Origin: Nigrospora sphaerica
Lineage: Eukaryota > Ascomycota > Sordariomycetes > Amphisphaeriales > Apiosporaceae
Direction of reading: 5' to 3'
Length of the DNA stretch: 64,000 nucleotides
Assembly: GCA_018287875.1 (NCBI GenBank)
Contig: JAGVVL010000027.1
Coordinates: 682,001-746,000 of the forward strand
Below the pieces are notes generated by a model, which did no database searches, was not told the origin of the DNA, and saw nothing but the letters and a program-made list of their open reading frames with translations. A program made the position numbers and the translations under genes. Shown here one piece after another: positions 47,275 through 57,618 of the stretch (position 1 is its first letter; each line of letters opens with the position of its first letter).

Positions 47275-48909
47275 TTATACCTTGGTCTGACTACGCTTAA
47301 GTGCCCTGCCCCATACCGCGTAAAAGACGGCCGTCACTATCCCCATCACGATAGCCAGTGCAGCGTACACCCAAACCATCTCCGGGTCTTTATACAACGG
47401 GCTTATAGCAATGCTCAAGGCAGAGCCTATAGCACCAGTCGTGCTGAAGACGGACTGCATCAAACTCTTCATACTACTGGGCGACATAGTAAAGGTCAGC
47501 TCGTAGCCGGCAGGGGAGGACAAGATCTCGGAAAAGGCTTCGAGGACGTAGATGGGCAGCTGGACAAAGACGCTGATGGAGTTGGGAATGGCACCGCCCT
47601 CAGAGGCGGCGCATTGCAGTGGCTGTTCATAGCAGGGGGACGCGCTATAGATGAGCTTCTGCACGACGGCTGCCAGGGCCATGGCGAGAGCCTCCAAGGT
47701 GAAGCCACAGACAAGCCGCATAACGGCCGTCATGGCGAAGCCGCAACGACGCAGCCACGGGAGGAGGAGGCGATCCACGAGGGGGAGGAATATGATGATG
47801 ATAACCGGGTTGGCGTTGTACATCATGTCGTTGGGCACACCCGAGGTTTGCATCTGCGCCGCCTGCGAGATTAGGTTGTTGCTGATTTGGCCTCGGCAGA
47901 GCCACAGCACCGGCCAAGCCGCCATCAATATACGGCAGGCCGCCAGCGCCCTCTGAAGCTCGTCCACGAAAGCATCCGACCAGGACACGCGACGGTTGTG
48001 ACGGGCGAGCTGGTGATCTGGCCGGGCGCCGTTGAGGGAAAAGCCCGCACGGACGGCCAACCACATGGCTCGCAGTGCATCGGGGAGGGCCGAGGGCTGG
48101 GCCGGCGCGATGACCAAGCGCTTGCGGCCGAAGATGAGGACGACGGCCGCCAGGGAAAGGGTGCAGAGTGCGAGTAGGTAGGCGACCCAGAAGCCGACGT
48201 GCAGCTCTAACGCGGTTGTCGCGATGCCCGAGAGGCCCCCCACGTTGATGCTCCAGTAGTAAGCGTTGTAGATGGACTCGATGGTGCGGCCGCGGTCGAC
48301 AATGACGCGCTCGCCGCTCTTGGTGGTGATTATGGCCCCGTCCTCGGTGGTGTACTGGTCGCCGACAAAAGCGGCCATCAGGCCATTGGCCCCTGACATT
48401 CCCAGGGCAATCAGGACCAGCGAGCTGATGAAGATACCGGCAGCATGAGCGGCCATGGAAGGCAGGCTAGACACCAGCAGGAGGGCCGCGCCGGCGACGT
48501 AGATGACAAAGGTGACGCACAGCGCGTTGTAGCGGCCGAGGCGCTTGTCGGCCACGAGGGCGGCGGCGATGGGCGTGAGCAGCGTCAGGATGTAGAAGAC
48601 GTTGGACACCTGCGAGGCTCGTGCCTGCCCCCAGCCCAGCGCGCCGGGGCGTAGCGGGCTGTCTCGGCTGTGCTGCATGAAGTTCATCAGGGGCGCTGTC
48701 ATGCCGTAAAAGGAGAAGCGCTCGGCCATGGTGAGAAGCATCACCAGCCATGCCGAGCCGGGGATCCTGTCGGCCACCTTGCGCAGTTCCTCGTCTCCTT
48801 GGCTGACCGAAGGAGTGCTGTTGTCAACAAGCTCAAGAATGCTCGGCTCGGCTTTCTCCAGACGGCCGGCCGGGGGCGAGTCGCCCGGCTCGCTTGATGT
48901 AGTTGCCAT
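47275..48909 (-). CDS. POT/PTR-family proton-coupled peptide transporter
   Basis: A single exon of 544 residues. The start ATG at 48909 was chosen over an upstream in-frame TTG. The N-terminus is hydrophilic. Then come about 12 hydrophobic helices with the hallmarks of POT transporters: MAERFSFYGM (the ExxER-F-type first helix) and YYWSINVGGLSG (PTR signature with the conserved Asn and Gly residues), followed by a long central cytosolic loop. Two-thirds through, NPVIIIIFLPLVDRLLLPWL and PIYVLEAFSEILSSPAGYE match the typical second half. It should import di- and tripeptides or peptide-like compounds with protons at the plasma membrane. It is transcribed divergently from the ATP-grasp gene, 668 bp away, so they may share control. 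A role in moving the cluster product is inference. Confidence 0.9.
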   Translation of the reverse strand: MATTSSEPGDSPPAGRLEKAEPSILELVDNSTPSVSQGDEELRKVADRIPGSAWLVMLLTMAERFSFYGMTAPLMNFMQHSRDSPLRPGALGWGQARASQVSNVFYILTLLTPIAAALVADKRLGRYNALCVTFVIYVAGAALLLVSSLPSMAAHAAGIFISSLVLIALGMSGANGLMAAFVGDQYTTEDGAIITTKSGERVIVDRGRTIESIYNAYYWSINVGGLSGIATTALELHVGFWVAYLLALCTLSLAAVVLIFGRKRLVIAPAQPSALPDALRAMWLAVRAGFSLNGARPDHQLARHNRRVSWSDAFVDELQRALAACRILMAAWPVLWLCRGQISNNLISQAAQMQTSGVPNDMMYNANPVIIIIFLPLVDRLLLPWLRRCGFAMTAVMRLVCGFTLEALAMALAAVVQKLIYSASPCYEQPLQCAASEGGAIPNSISVFVQLPIYVLEAFSEILSSPAGYELTFTMSPSSMKSLMQSVFSTTGAIGSALSIAISPLYKDPEMVWVYAALAIVMGIVTAVFYAVWGRALKRSQTKV

Positions 48910-49577
48910 TGCTTGGTTTTCTTCCGACTGGGCGTGTGCCAAATAGGCCAAGACTATCCCTGCGCAAGAACGAGAGGATTCCTGCGTCGCAGAAGACGGC
49001 GGTGTTGGGTCGTGTATGGCTGCGCAGAACAGAAACTTGGATTTTCAAAGGCCGTGCCCACGCTTTGGAGGACGCCCGGCTTATCTCCCGTGCGGTAATG
49101 TAGCCAACACGATGTCATAGCCCTGTGTAATTCAACGTGAACGAACCGAGGCAAAAGACCCAATTTCGCTATGCTGCCGATGCCATGCACTGAAGCGGAG
49201 CAGCGCAGCAGGGGATTCCATCTGGCTGGATATCGGGCCGGGCGGGTTTCAACGCCTGCGAGGGATTTGTCTGTGGAGAAGCAAGCGAAGAAGAAAAGGT
49301 ATACAGATAACAGTTGTATCCTTTCCCTCCATGCTTGTCAGTCGGGTAGACAGGGTTCCACAGGGGTCCTGCTCCATCAAGTCTAGCTCTTTCTGGCCAG
49401 TGGTAGGGCTGGCTTGTACTGTACAACGGATTGATTACCCAGACAGTTCTTAAATCCCTAGATGCCCCACCACTAGTGTCCTGGCTTACGAATACGAGTT
49501 CCCAGGAGAGATACCCCGTTTCGTCTGCCCACATCGATCAGAGACACCCTCGTCTACCCTTGTCACATTCGTTGGCG
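48910..49577. promoter_or_regulatory. divergent intergenic region of transporter and ATP-grasp gene
   Basis: A 668-bp space between two divergent genes; it presumably holds both promoters. No specific binding motif could be supported by eye. Confidence 0.35.
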
Positions 49578-51793
49578 ATGGTGATGGGTCCGGATGCCGT
49601 ATCTTTGCATCCGCCAAAAACCAAAAAGGCCGACGTGACGTCCATATGTTTTAGACAACTTCGTTGGATGAAAACAACTCTCGGAGCAATTTCGCTTGTC
49701 TTCGAAGACAATACTGTGCCCTGCAGTGCGACGAACTTTCTCATCTCGTTTTTTTGACTCCGTTAAGTCGGTCCAGCCTGAAAGAACGTTGCCGTCGACA
49801 CCATGGGTATGCTTTCAATTTCTGCCTAGCAGTTTTGCTTTCTCAACGGCTGACAATAAACTGCACAGAATCACTCGAAGCATGGCTAGAGACTCTGGTC
49901 TGGAAGCTTGAACTCCTGCCTGCCGATACCAGCTCCTTTGTCGTTACCATACGTGCTGGCGGTGCATCGCAGGAGCCTTGCGAGAGCTGGCTCCAGGAAC
50001 TGGCCACGGCCGAGGGCGCCTTGGGCTTCCTGCTCACGAGCTTCCGCGAGGGTCAAAAGCTGGTCAAACTCCTTCTGCCGGCAGCATGCGGCTATGTCAT
50101 CCAGTCCGATTTCTTTGAACGTCGTATGGTCGATTGTCTGCACGTGACCAGGACCCGGAGCTTCCTGGCGCCTGGCCAGCACCTCGAGGGTCTCGAGAAT
50201 GCGAAGCAAAATTCATTGAATCTTCTTGGATTGCTTCCCCGTTCCTACGGTGCCATCGCGGTGCAGACGGAAGACGAGTCTCCGGCCGTCGATGAGGAGT
50301 TGACCAAGCGACTTGCCTTTGACTGGCTCACTCAGAATCGCGTGCCGCGGAAAACGGTGGCGATGATCGGAGGTGCATCTTTGAACAAGCTGAGCGGATT
50401 CGCAGCCGCTGCTGCCTCCTTGAACATCGCGCTTGTCATTTTCGACGAGCCGGATTCATGGGTTGCGAGTGACGCATATGACCATCTCCGGGAACGGACT
50501 GTGGCCATGGACATGACGCCGGACGCCACCATGTCGCAGCGAATCGCGGCCACTCTGTTGGAATACCAAAAACTTGAGAACGGCGGCAGGACTCTGGACG
50601 GTGTCATGACTCTTGATGAGCACCTTCTCACCATTGTCTCCCAAGCCGCCCAGCTCGCTGGGTTCAAGACGTCACCCCCAGAGTCAGTGGGCATGGCACA
50701 GAACAAGTTCCAGACACGCCAGCTTGATTCCAATGTATACTGCCGCCTCCTACGCTCTCCAGCCGACCTTGAGGCGCTGATTGCCGAGGACGGGCAGCGG
50801 CTGCCTTACCCTCTGATCGTCAAACCTTCTAAGGGCTGGTCGTCCGAGGGCGTGTGGAAGGTGGCCAACGAGAAGGAGCTGCGGCATCGAGTCCCCATGC
50901 TTTGGCAAGAGGGCTTCACCGCATGGCACGGCCACGATGTTGTTGTGGAAACATATATCGAAGGCCCCGAGGTCGACGCCAACCTTGTTCTCGCGGATGG
51001 GGAACTTGTTTTCTTTGAGGTCAACGACGACTTCCCCAGCTCCGGAGATTACGATGACCCCAAGGAAGCGAGCCAGGACCCAAGCTCCATCACGCCCGTT
51101 GCCAATTTCGTCGAGACTTCCAACATGCTGCCGTCGGCCCTTCCTCAAAGCGAGCTCATGGCGCTGCGGCAGAGACTGCACAAACTTGCCCTCAAGGCCG
51201 GCTTTCGCGATGGTGTGCTCCACATTGAGGCCAAACTTCGCAACTCGTGCTGTCACTATACGAAGGACGCGGAAGGCCTCATCGATCTGAGGCGAAGGTC
51301 TTTGGATGAGGACGTAACCGCGGCGCCAGAAGATGTCTTCCTTCTGGAAATTAACCCCCGCCAACCGGGATGGCAAGAGGTCGAAGCCACGGCCCATGCC
51401 TATGGAGTGTCCTACTACACCCTGGCTGTACTGCACGCTCTGGGCGACAGAGAGCGCATTGTAGCCTTGTCCCGGCCGTTTGCGGGAGGCGCCCAGTACC
51501 ATATGCAACTCTTGTTCGTGGCAGCCCAGAAGGGCGGTGTCTACCGGCACGGCGATGTCTGCGCGGCCGTTATGGATGACTTGAAGGGCCCCGATCAAGA
51601 TCTGTCGGCCCATGTCGTCAAGTGCTTCAATCTCATGGAGGACGGACAGGAGGTGCCAGATCCCAGCACTGGCCAGGTCTATGGTAACTTTATTGCTTTC
51701 TTTCTGGTAGTGTCACGGAATAGCCGTGAGGAGGCACTACGCATTGGTCGCGAGATTGAACACAAAGTAAGGGTGCTGACCGATGGCTTTTGA
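49578..51793 (+). CDS. ATP-grasp amino-acid/peptide ligase-like protein (apparent frameshift)
   Basis: The main frame opens by TTG at 49664 and has no early ATG. A second frame starting at ATG 49578 (MVMGPDAVSLHPPK... FRQLRWMKTTLGA) leads to a run of seven T (49749-49755). One extra T would join it to the main frame and give 738 residues. The ATP-grasp fold starts near residue 400: YPLIVKPSKGWSSEGVWK (nucleotide-binding lysine strand) and VVVETYIEGPEVDANL. Then comes FLLEINPRQPGW near 590, whose Glu and Asn fit the Mg-ATP ligands. The N-terminal 380 residues form the usual Rossmann-like preATP-grasp part. Such enzymes couple a carboxylate, activated as acyl phosphate, to an amine. Substrates are unknown. 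Neighbours are a peptide transporter and the HDYFGH protein. Confidence 0.85.
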
Positions 51794-52709
51794 CGTAAAA
51801 AGAGTCTGCGTGTAGTAGCACATTATTTACTTCTTTGAACTTTCCCCACAGACACTTTGGGCACCTGCAGAACCGAAACTACGTACAGTGATATACGCCC
51901 ACGTATCGTGTCAAGGAAAACGATGGGTTGTCTGTCTCGGTCCGTGTTGTGTCATACAACCGCACGACCGCCTTTTGCGACACCTGAGTGAAGGATAGCT
52001 ATGTCCACAAACATGTACCGTTCATGTCGGTACCTCAGGGATCCCGCTTATGTTGGCTGCTCATCAACAATGAGGTCTAAAGGATTTCCCGCCTGCGGTC
52101 CAGTGTATGTACCCATGTCCAGATTAGAAAAGTATTGCTTACCTACTGCATTGGGATTGGACCTCCGGACTCCTCATTCTCCCCATCACCTAAGAAATCT
52201 TCGGGAAGGACTTGGCTCTTCCGGGAAGGAGCCGCCGATTGCCCCCTCCTCTACGTGGTGTGTCATATGACCGACCCGCTCGGATCCCAATATGAGTTGA
52301 CTGCTGCTTATACGCACCTCATGTTTACTTCTGACAAACAGCCACTGGTATTGCGGCTATGCTATCCTTGTCTCGATCCTTCACGGGGACTTTCATGCAT
52401 GTCTGCCAAGAACCTGGATCATTGGGGGCAAAACATCACTCGAATCATTCGGTCAGGGGACACAATGCCCTCTCAGTCATCCTGTGTGAAAAGAGCTCCG
52501 CGTCTCGGAATTCATTGCCCGATTAGGGTTCTCTCAGATGGTTGGTGTAAGGTGTGAGCAAAATGACAGATCGAGTCCAATACGAGGGCAGGGAGAGGAG
52601 TAGAGGTAAGGCGCATGGCGAAGATATAATGCGGGACGGCTACTCGAGGTAAGGAAATTCTGAACACATCAGACAACTCACTCATCCGCTACTTTTCTTT
52701 CTCTAAGAA
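51794..52709. other. intergenic between ATP-grasp and HDYFGH genes
   Basis: Two overlapping short frames (52001-52557) have no recognisable domain. Treated as the terminator and promoter region. Confidence 0.35.
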
Positions 52710-53594
52710 ATGCCAGGGCTCCTCCTTCTCGATGGCCAGCGCATTGGGCCTTGCGGCAACCAATCTGCCCAGTCTGTGGAGGTTTTCCTTCATGATAAGC
52801 CTTTGATGGGCTTGCCCGAGTTTGCCACTGTCGATGGCGTGAAGGTACGATTTGGGCCATTCATGGTAGCACGCAAAGCTGCCATAGAGTACTGCCTATC
52901 GGTTGGAATATCGCCCAAATCATTTCCTCGAACGTACGCCAAGGTCAACAAGAGCAGGGCTTCGCAAATAGCCCAGCTATACGACGAATTGGAGTCCAGT
53001 CCAGAAGACCCAGTGACAAGAGCCTCCTATGACGCGCTAGTAGCCGAGACGATGGCGCAATGGCAGGTCATCAAGGCAACAGGCCTTCAAGTCGAATACA
53101 GTCCCACAATCCGAGGCGAGCCTGAGCCTTACACGAATCCGAGGAGGCTTATTCTCGACATTACTCAGAACAACCACCTCTACGTCAATCCGACCAGGGG
53201 AGCGTACGGCGACGAGGCATATCATCACGACCCTTTGAACCCACTGCTGGCAGAGGTACCCGAGGAGCGGATCTCGGGCCAGGTGCCTCTGGTCAACGAT
53301 ATACTTCGCATCGTGCACGACTATTTCGGGCACACGCGCGAGGGTCTCGGGTTCCGGTCCGCGGGCGAGTACAACGCCTGGCGGAGCCACCTCGCCATGT
53401 ACACAAAGCTGGCGAGGCGGGCCATGACGACGGAGATGTGGGCACAGAACTGTTGGATCAACTACGGGCCCTTTGCGGAAAGGAATGCGAAAGCCAACAT
53501 GGCTGAGACCATGTATGCTGCGCAAAAGATTGCCGTCCTCCCCGAAAGGGTATCGGTGGACATCGCTGAGAGGCACGAAATGGGGCCCATGTAG
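52710..53594 (+). CDS. HDYFGH-motif protein resembling a phage/bacterial domain
   Basis: A single-exon 294-residue protein starting at ATG 52710. No signal peptide or membrane helix. The second half is dense in conserved-looking residues: NDILRIVHDYFGH (His203, His208), EYNAWRSHLAMY (Glu220, His227), RRAMTTEMWAQNCWINYGPF and YAAQKIAVLPE. From memory, very similar blocks occur inside very large structural or anti-restriction-type polyproteins of phages and proteobacteria, with no assigned function. The His/Glu pattern could bind a metal or be a catalytic site; this is inference. It lies downstream and on the same strand as the ATP-grasp gene, about 0.9 kb apart, and upstream of the methyltransferase, so it may be a tailoring enzyme of the same pathway. 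Confidence 0.7.
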   Translation: MPGLLLLDGQRIGPCGNQSAQSVEVFLHDKPLMGLPEFATVDGVKVRFGPFMVARKAAIEYCLSVGISPKSFPRTYAKVNKSRASQIAQLYDELESSPEDPVTRASYDALVAETMAQWQVIKATGLQVEYSPTIRGEPEPYTNPRRLILDITQNNHLYVNPTRGAYGDEAYHHDPLNPLLAEVPEERISGQVPLVNDILRIVHDYFGHTREGLGFRSAGEYNAWRSHLAMYTKLARRAMTTEMWAQNCWINYGPFAERNAKANMAETMYAAQKIAVLPERVSVDIAERHEMGPM

Positions 53595-55600
53595 CTGCAT
53601 AGGAAATCAGCACCACGTTTGCGTGGGTTCGCAGAAATTGGTGCGGCATTTGGCCCAGAAATGAGTAAAATTTCAAGTTCGCTGGCTGTAATGCAACTTA
53701 GGGCATGCAAGTAAAAGAGGAGTGGAAAAGGGGTATCTAGGCGGACCGTTCTCTTACAGTTTTTTTTGGGATAGGCAATCGGTATGACATTTTTTTAAAC
53801 CCTTTCACGTTTGCACGACATAATGTGACAGCCGGCCAAGAGCCCCTAGGCACACGGCTTCAAGGTCCGGCCTTGGGCACAACAGTGGCCCCATGTGCCT
53901 CGGTACCCAGCCGTCGGCCTCTTTCATTGCTTTCGAGCGTTTAGTCAAAGAATTGTAACATAGAAATTGCATTAGACTGTTATCGTTGGGCAACAACACC
54001 GAGGTTTACGTGGTCGCTCGGAGGCGTAAGCTGCATGCATGCACACATAGCGCCGGGTGCGGTTGACCTGCCACAAATCGCTTGATTACCAGGTTGGCAG
54101 GCCGAGGCTAAAGCCCTGGTCGGCTGGGGGTGGATCCACGCTGGAGGCTGCTCCACGCCTCTGTGAACGCTACTTCCATCGTGTTTTCCTTCCTCCGGGT
54201 AAAATCACGATCTAGCGGTATCCTGAGCTCGGTGGTCCGTGCTTAAAGTGCATTGCACCGACGCACCTCACGATTTATCTTACAGCATTAGAGATCCTTG
54301 CCACGGGAGGTAAAGCCTTGGAACTAGTGATAGACGCTCTTTCCTCTGGCCTAAGCTGGAGGTTGGAGGCTGGAGGAAACCACAGCTAGAGGAGAGGTCT
54401 CGAGAGGACGTCTTGCGACTGGCTACCGGAGGGCCTGCCTCGGGAGGACCTGCCTCCAGGGATAAGACGTTTGTTGAATTCACCTGTGTAATACGTCAGG
54501 CATCTGGAGGTGGCGAACAAAGAAGGTCAGCTTTAGGTGAACGCGGCGCTTGGTACCAAAAATACAAGCTTCGTAGACAGGGACATACAGCGTATAGTAT
54601 TTCCAGTGTGGATCCAAACCTGGATTCGCCTCTAACCGGTTAGGGCTGAAGGTGTGGCTAGCTTCAGCCGCACACACGTTGGCATGACGGTGAGCCTATC
54701 TGTACGAGCATCGTTGCACGCGCGCTCGGAAGCTTCCGCCGTCATCCGACCTACTAGGGGTGCCGGGAAACCCCCCGCGTCGAAATTCTCTGCATCCTAC
54801 GGCGAAAAGTCCATACCCTTCTCCCCGGCGACTTGCGGTTGGACGGGCGGCCGGGTCCGCGCCGTGCGGGGCCGGGCTGGGGCGTAAGGAGATGAGTGGT
54901 GACCAGAAGTGTCAACTTCGGCGAGCAGGGGTGAGCGCATGCAGGGCGAAGGGCAAGGATCTGTGGTCAGCGCTAATGCAAGCCCCTCGCCGAAAAGCTT
55001 GTTGAAGCTTGACTTGTTTTGGCTATTGCGAAAGCAGAGCCACTTTTCACCCCTGGCGAGGTAGAGTACATGCCCTTCACTCAGACCGGCCCGCATCTCT
55101 GCGGATCGGCGACGATGGCGCCCCATGTTGCGGCATGGATACGCTCTTTCGTGATAGCGCAGAGGCTGACACGATAGGCAAGTCATAGCCTTGTTCGCTG
55201 CCTTCGCCGCCTTCGCCGGCGCTATGTCCCGAATCGGCGACCTCGTCGGTTCTCACGTTCGTAATCCGCTCGTGCTCCCGAAACGAGGCTTGCGCAGCGA
55301 CGCCGGGAGACGTGCGTCGTGGCCATTTGGGTGAATAAGCCTACGTAATTTGATGGTCAACCACGAGGTAGGTGAGTATTACTCGGGGGGTCAATGACAC
55401 CCACCTCGCGAATCCTACCAAGCCTCATCACATGAAAAGCACTACTCACATACGAAGTACGTGGTGGCGTGCCTCCAGGGAGAATCGTGGAAGCTGCGCT
55501 TCTATAAAATACCAGCGTAGTGTATTCATCTTTTTGGAGATGGCGTCGAGTTTCTGTTGAATAATACTTAGTACTCCTCTTTACCACTCGGTCTGCCCAA
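53595..55600. other. 2-kb intergenic region, GC-rich in part
   Basis: No gene is recognised. Short frames at 54413-55005 are GC-driven. A TATAAAAT word at 55503-55510 lies about 95 bp before the methyltransferase start. Confidence 0.35.
55503..55510 (+). promoter_or_regulatory. possible TATA box of the methyltransferase gene
   Basis: The word TATAAAAT lies about 95 bp upstream of ATG 55601, a reasonable distance for a fungal core promoter. Confidence 0.4.
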
Positions 55601-56727
55601 ATGAGCTGCATCAAGATCCTGGATGGCGGTTTGGGGACGTCGCTGGTGGACAAGTACGACGTAAAGCTTGACGATACGACACCGCTCTGGTCAACTCATC
55701 TTCTCGTCAATGGCAGGGAAGACGTCCTGCTCTCCTGCCAACAAGACTTTGTGCGAGCGGGAGCCGACGTGCTGTTGACGGCAACCTACCAAGCTTCCGT
55801 CGAAGGCTTCGCTGGCACCAAAACGCCGCAATACCCGGCCGGCATCCCTAAAGCAGCTGTTGGATCCTATCTGCGTCGAGCCGTCCAAGTGGCCCGCAAG
55901 GCCGCCACTTCGGATCCGGCCCACACCCGAACGACCCTGCAAGAGCGCCTTGTCGGCCGGGCGCTGAGCCTGGGGCCCTATGGTGCATGCATGGTGCCTG
56001 GGCAGGAATACAGCGGCAAATATGACGCGGCGCACGACACCGAGGACGCCCTGTACCAGTGGCACCGGGAGCGCCTCCGGCTTTTTACCGACGCAGAAGG
56101 GCTGATGGAGGACCTGACCATGATCGCCCTGGAGACGATTCCCCGCCTCGATGAGATACGCGCCTTGAGACGGGCCTTGGCTACCAGCGACATCAAATTG
56201 CCCTTCTGGATGTCCTGTGTCTTCCCCCGAGACGATGACTTGCTTCCCGACGGGAGCACTGTCGAACAGGTGGTTGATGCCATGCTTTGGCCGTCGGCTG
56301 AAGCGCCGATTCCATGGGGTATCGGTATCAACTGCACCAAGATAGAGAAGCTTCCCCGTCTCGCTCGGGCGATAGAGCAGAGAGTCGGGCAGATCAGGTC
56401 GCAACTTGCAATCCCGTCCAAGGTTTCCCTCGTGCTTTACCCGGATGGTATGAACGGCAAAGTATACAACACCGCCTCCCAGGCATGGGAACTGTCAGAG
56501 GCGCTCGTTCGGGAGCAGGCCAAGGTAAATACGTCACCCTCATCACCCCGTTGCCATGGACTGAAACGAGTACGTAGACACCATGGGCACCCTATGTGGC
56601 CAAAGTTGCCAAAGCCGCACACAGTTCAGGCGTGTTTGGCACTATCCTCGTGGGTGGATGCTGTAAAGTCTCTGCCGCAGACATCACCAGGCTGCGCCAT
56701 GAGCTTCATTGTTCGGGACATGATTGA
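55601..56727 (+). CDS. homocysteine S-methyltransferase family protein
   Basis: Exons 55601-56524 and 56578-56727 join in phase at a 53-bp intron (GTAAAT donor, CTGAAAC branch-like word, GTAG acceptor), giving 357 residues. Reading through the intron would lose the catalytic cysteines. The protein starts with LDGGLGTSL, then LLTATYQAS and the zinc-ligand set of the family: Cys245 in GINCTK and Cys336/Cys337 in LVGGCCK. Related enzymes transfer a methyl group from S-methylmethionine or S-adenosylmethionine to homocysteine or similar thiols/selenols, in the cytosol. Family members are also found as tailoring enzymes in some clusters. It is on the same strand as the ATP-grasp and HDYFGH genes. 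Whether it serves methionine metabolism or that cluster is unknown. Confidence 0.88.
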
Positions 56728-57001
56728 CTGGCTCGTCCACGCGTACATGGGCTCGAAGTTGCTTCAACCCACATAATGGGTCCTGATCCATTGTACGACA
56801 CCGCGTAGAAACGTCGTTTGCTTTGAGCCATGGAGGAAATGGGTAGTAAAGATCCGACGCTGTGCTAGGGAGGAAAATGAAACCCCAAGTTTGTGCAATC
56901 CGCCATCAAATACATCATGTTTTTAGTTAACCTCATCTGTCCTCCTGCTAACACGGACGTAGAAGTTTCTTTGAAAGAAGATTCCGTGACAAAAAAACTC
57001 C
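56728..57001. other. 3' flank of the methyltransferase gene
   Basis: Short non-coding stretch before the LINE-like fragment. No signal recognised. Confidence 0.35.
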
Positions 57002-57618
57002 CCTTTCAAAACCAACCCCACACAGTGATAATTTCACAACCAAGACTTTGAAACCCACCGGATAGCCCGGAACCTGTTCCTAGGGCTTCATTGACCCTAG
57101 AGTGGTCGATACACCACCCTCGGGGCAAAGCGTGGGTGGTGGGAGCCATCAACGGCCCGCCCCACCGCCCAAGCCGTCGCTTCCAGACTCGCGAACGCTA
57201 TCATCAAGCAGCAACACGGCACCTGGACGCAGTACAGAAGCTATTCGCAGCACCGCAAACAGCTTCAGGTGCTTTCTAGCTGGCGATTCCGACGTTGCGA
57301 CCTTAGCCGCAGCCGTACAGGCCGCCATCCCGGTCCTAGAGGCAGCAGCTAGGGAACCGGACAGCCAGCCCAACATCGAAAACGCGCTCCAAGCCATTCA
57401 TAGGAACATCAAGGCTCCTAAAATGTACTCTATCGCTGCTACACCATAACTGCTGTAACTGAACCTAAAGCTCCTCAGATAGCCAAGACATTGTGATACG
57501 TGACGGACCTGGGGCCCTGCCAATCTGGGGCAGCTGTCAAGGCCCTGCCACCTGATGAAGTGGGGGCCGTGTGTTCGAGAGTAAATAATTCCAGCAACGC
57601 CGCCAGCGCCGCAGCAGA
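57002..57618 (+). pseudogene. LINE-like (Tad-type) ORF1 fragment
   Basis: The frame at 57102-57449 (MVDTPPSGQSVGGG...) holds SSSSNTAPGRSTEAIRST and LEAAAREPDSQPNIENAL. After a short break, VTDLGPCQSGAAVKALPPDE and RVNNSSNAASAAAD continue a second frame. That order recalls ORF1 (gag-like) of fungal Tad LINEs. The segment shares the leader and N-terminus with 3187-3570. It is interrupted at 57619 by a pogo-type element exactly after SAAAD. Family assignment is tentative. Confidence 0.5.

Noticed and set aside
50750..51613. 287-codon minus-strand frame
   Set aside because: Antisense shadow of the ATP-grasp gene.
56525..56776. Reading straight through the methyltransferase to 56776
   Set aside because: This would lose the catalytic GGCCK motif, which is restored in phase by a 53-bp intron with good splice sites.
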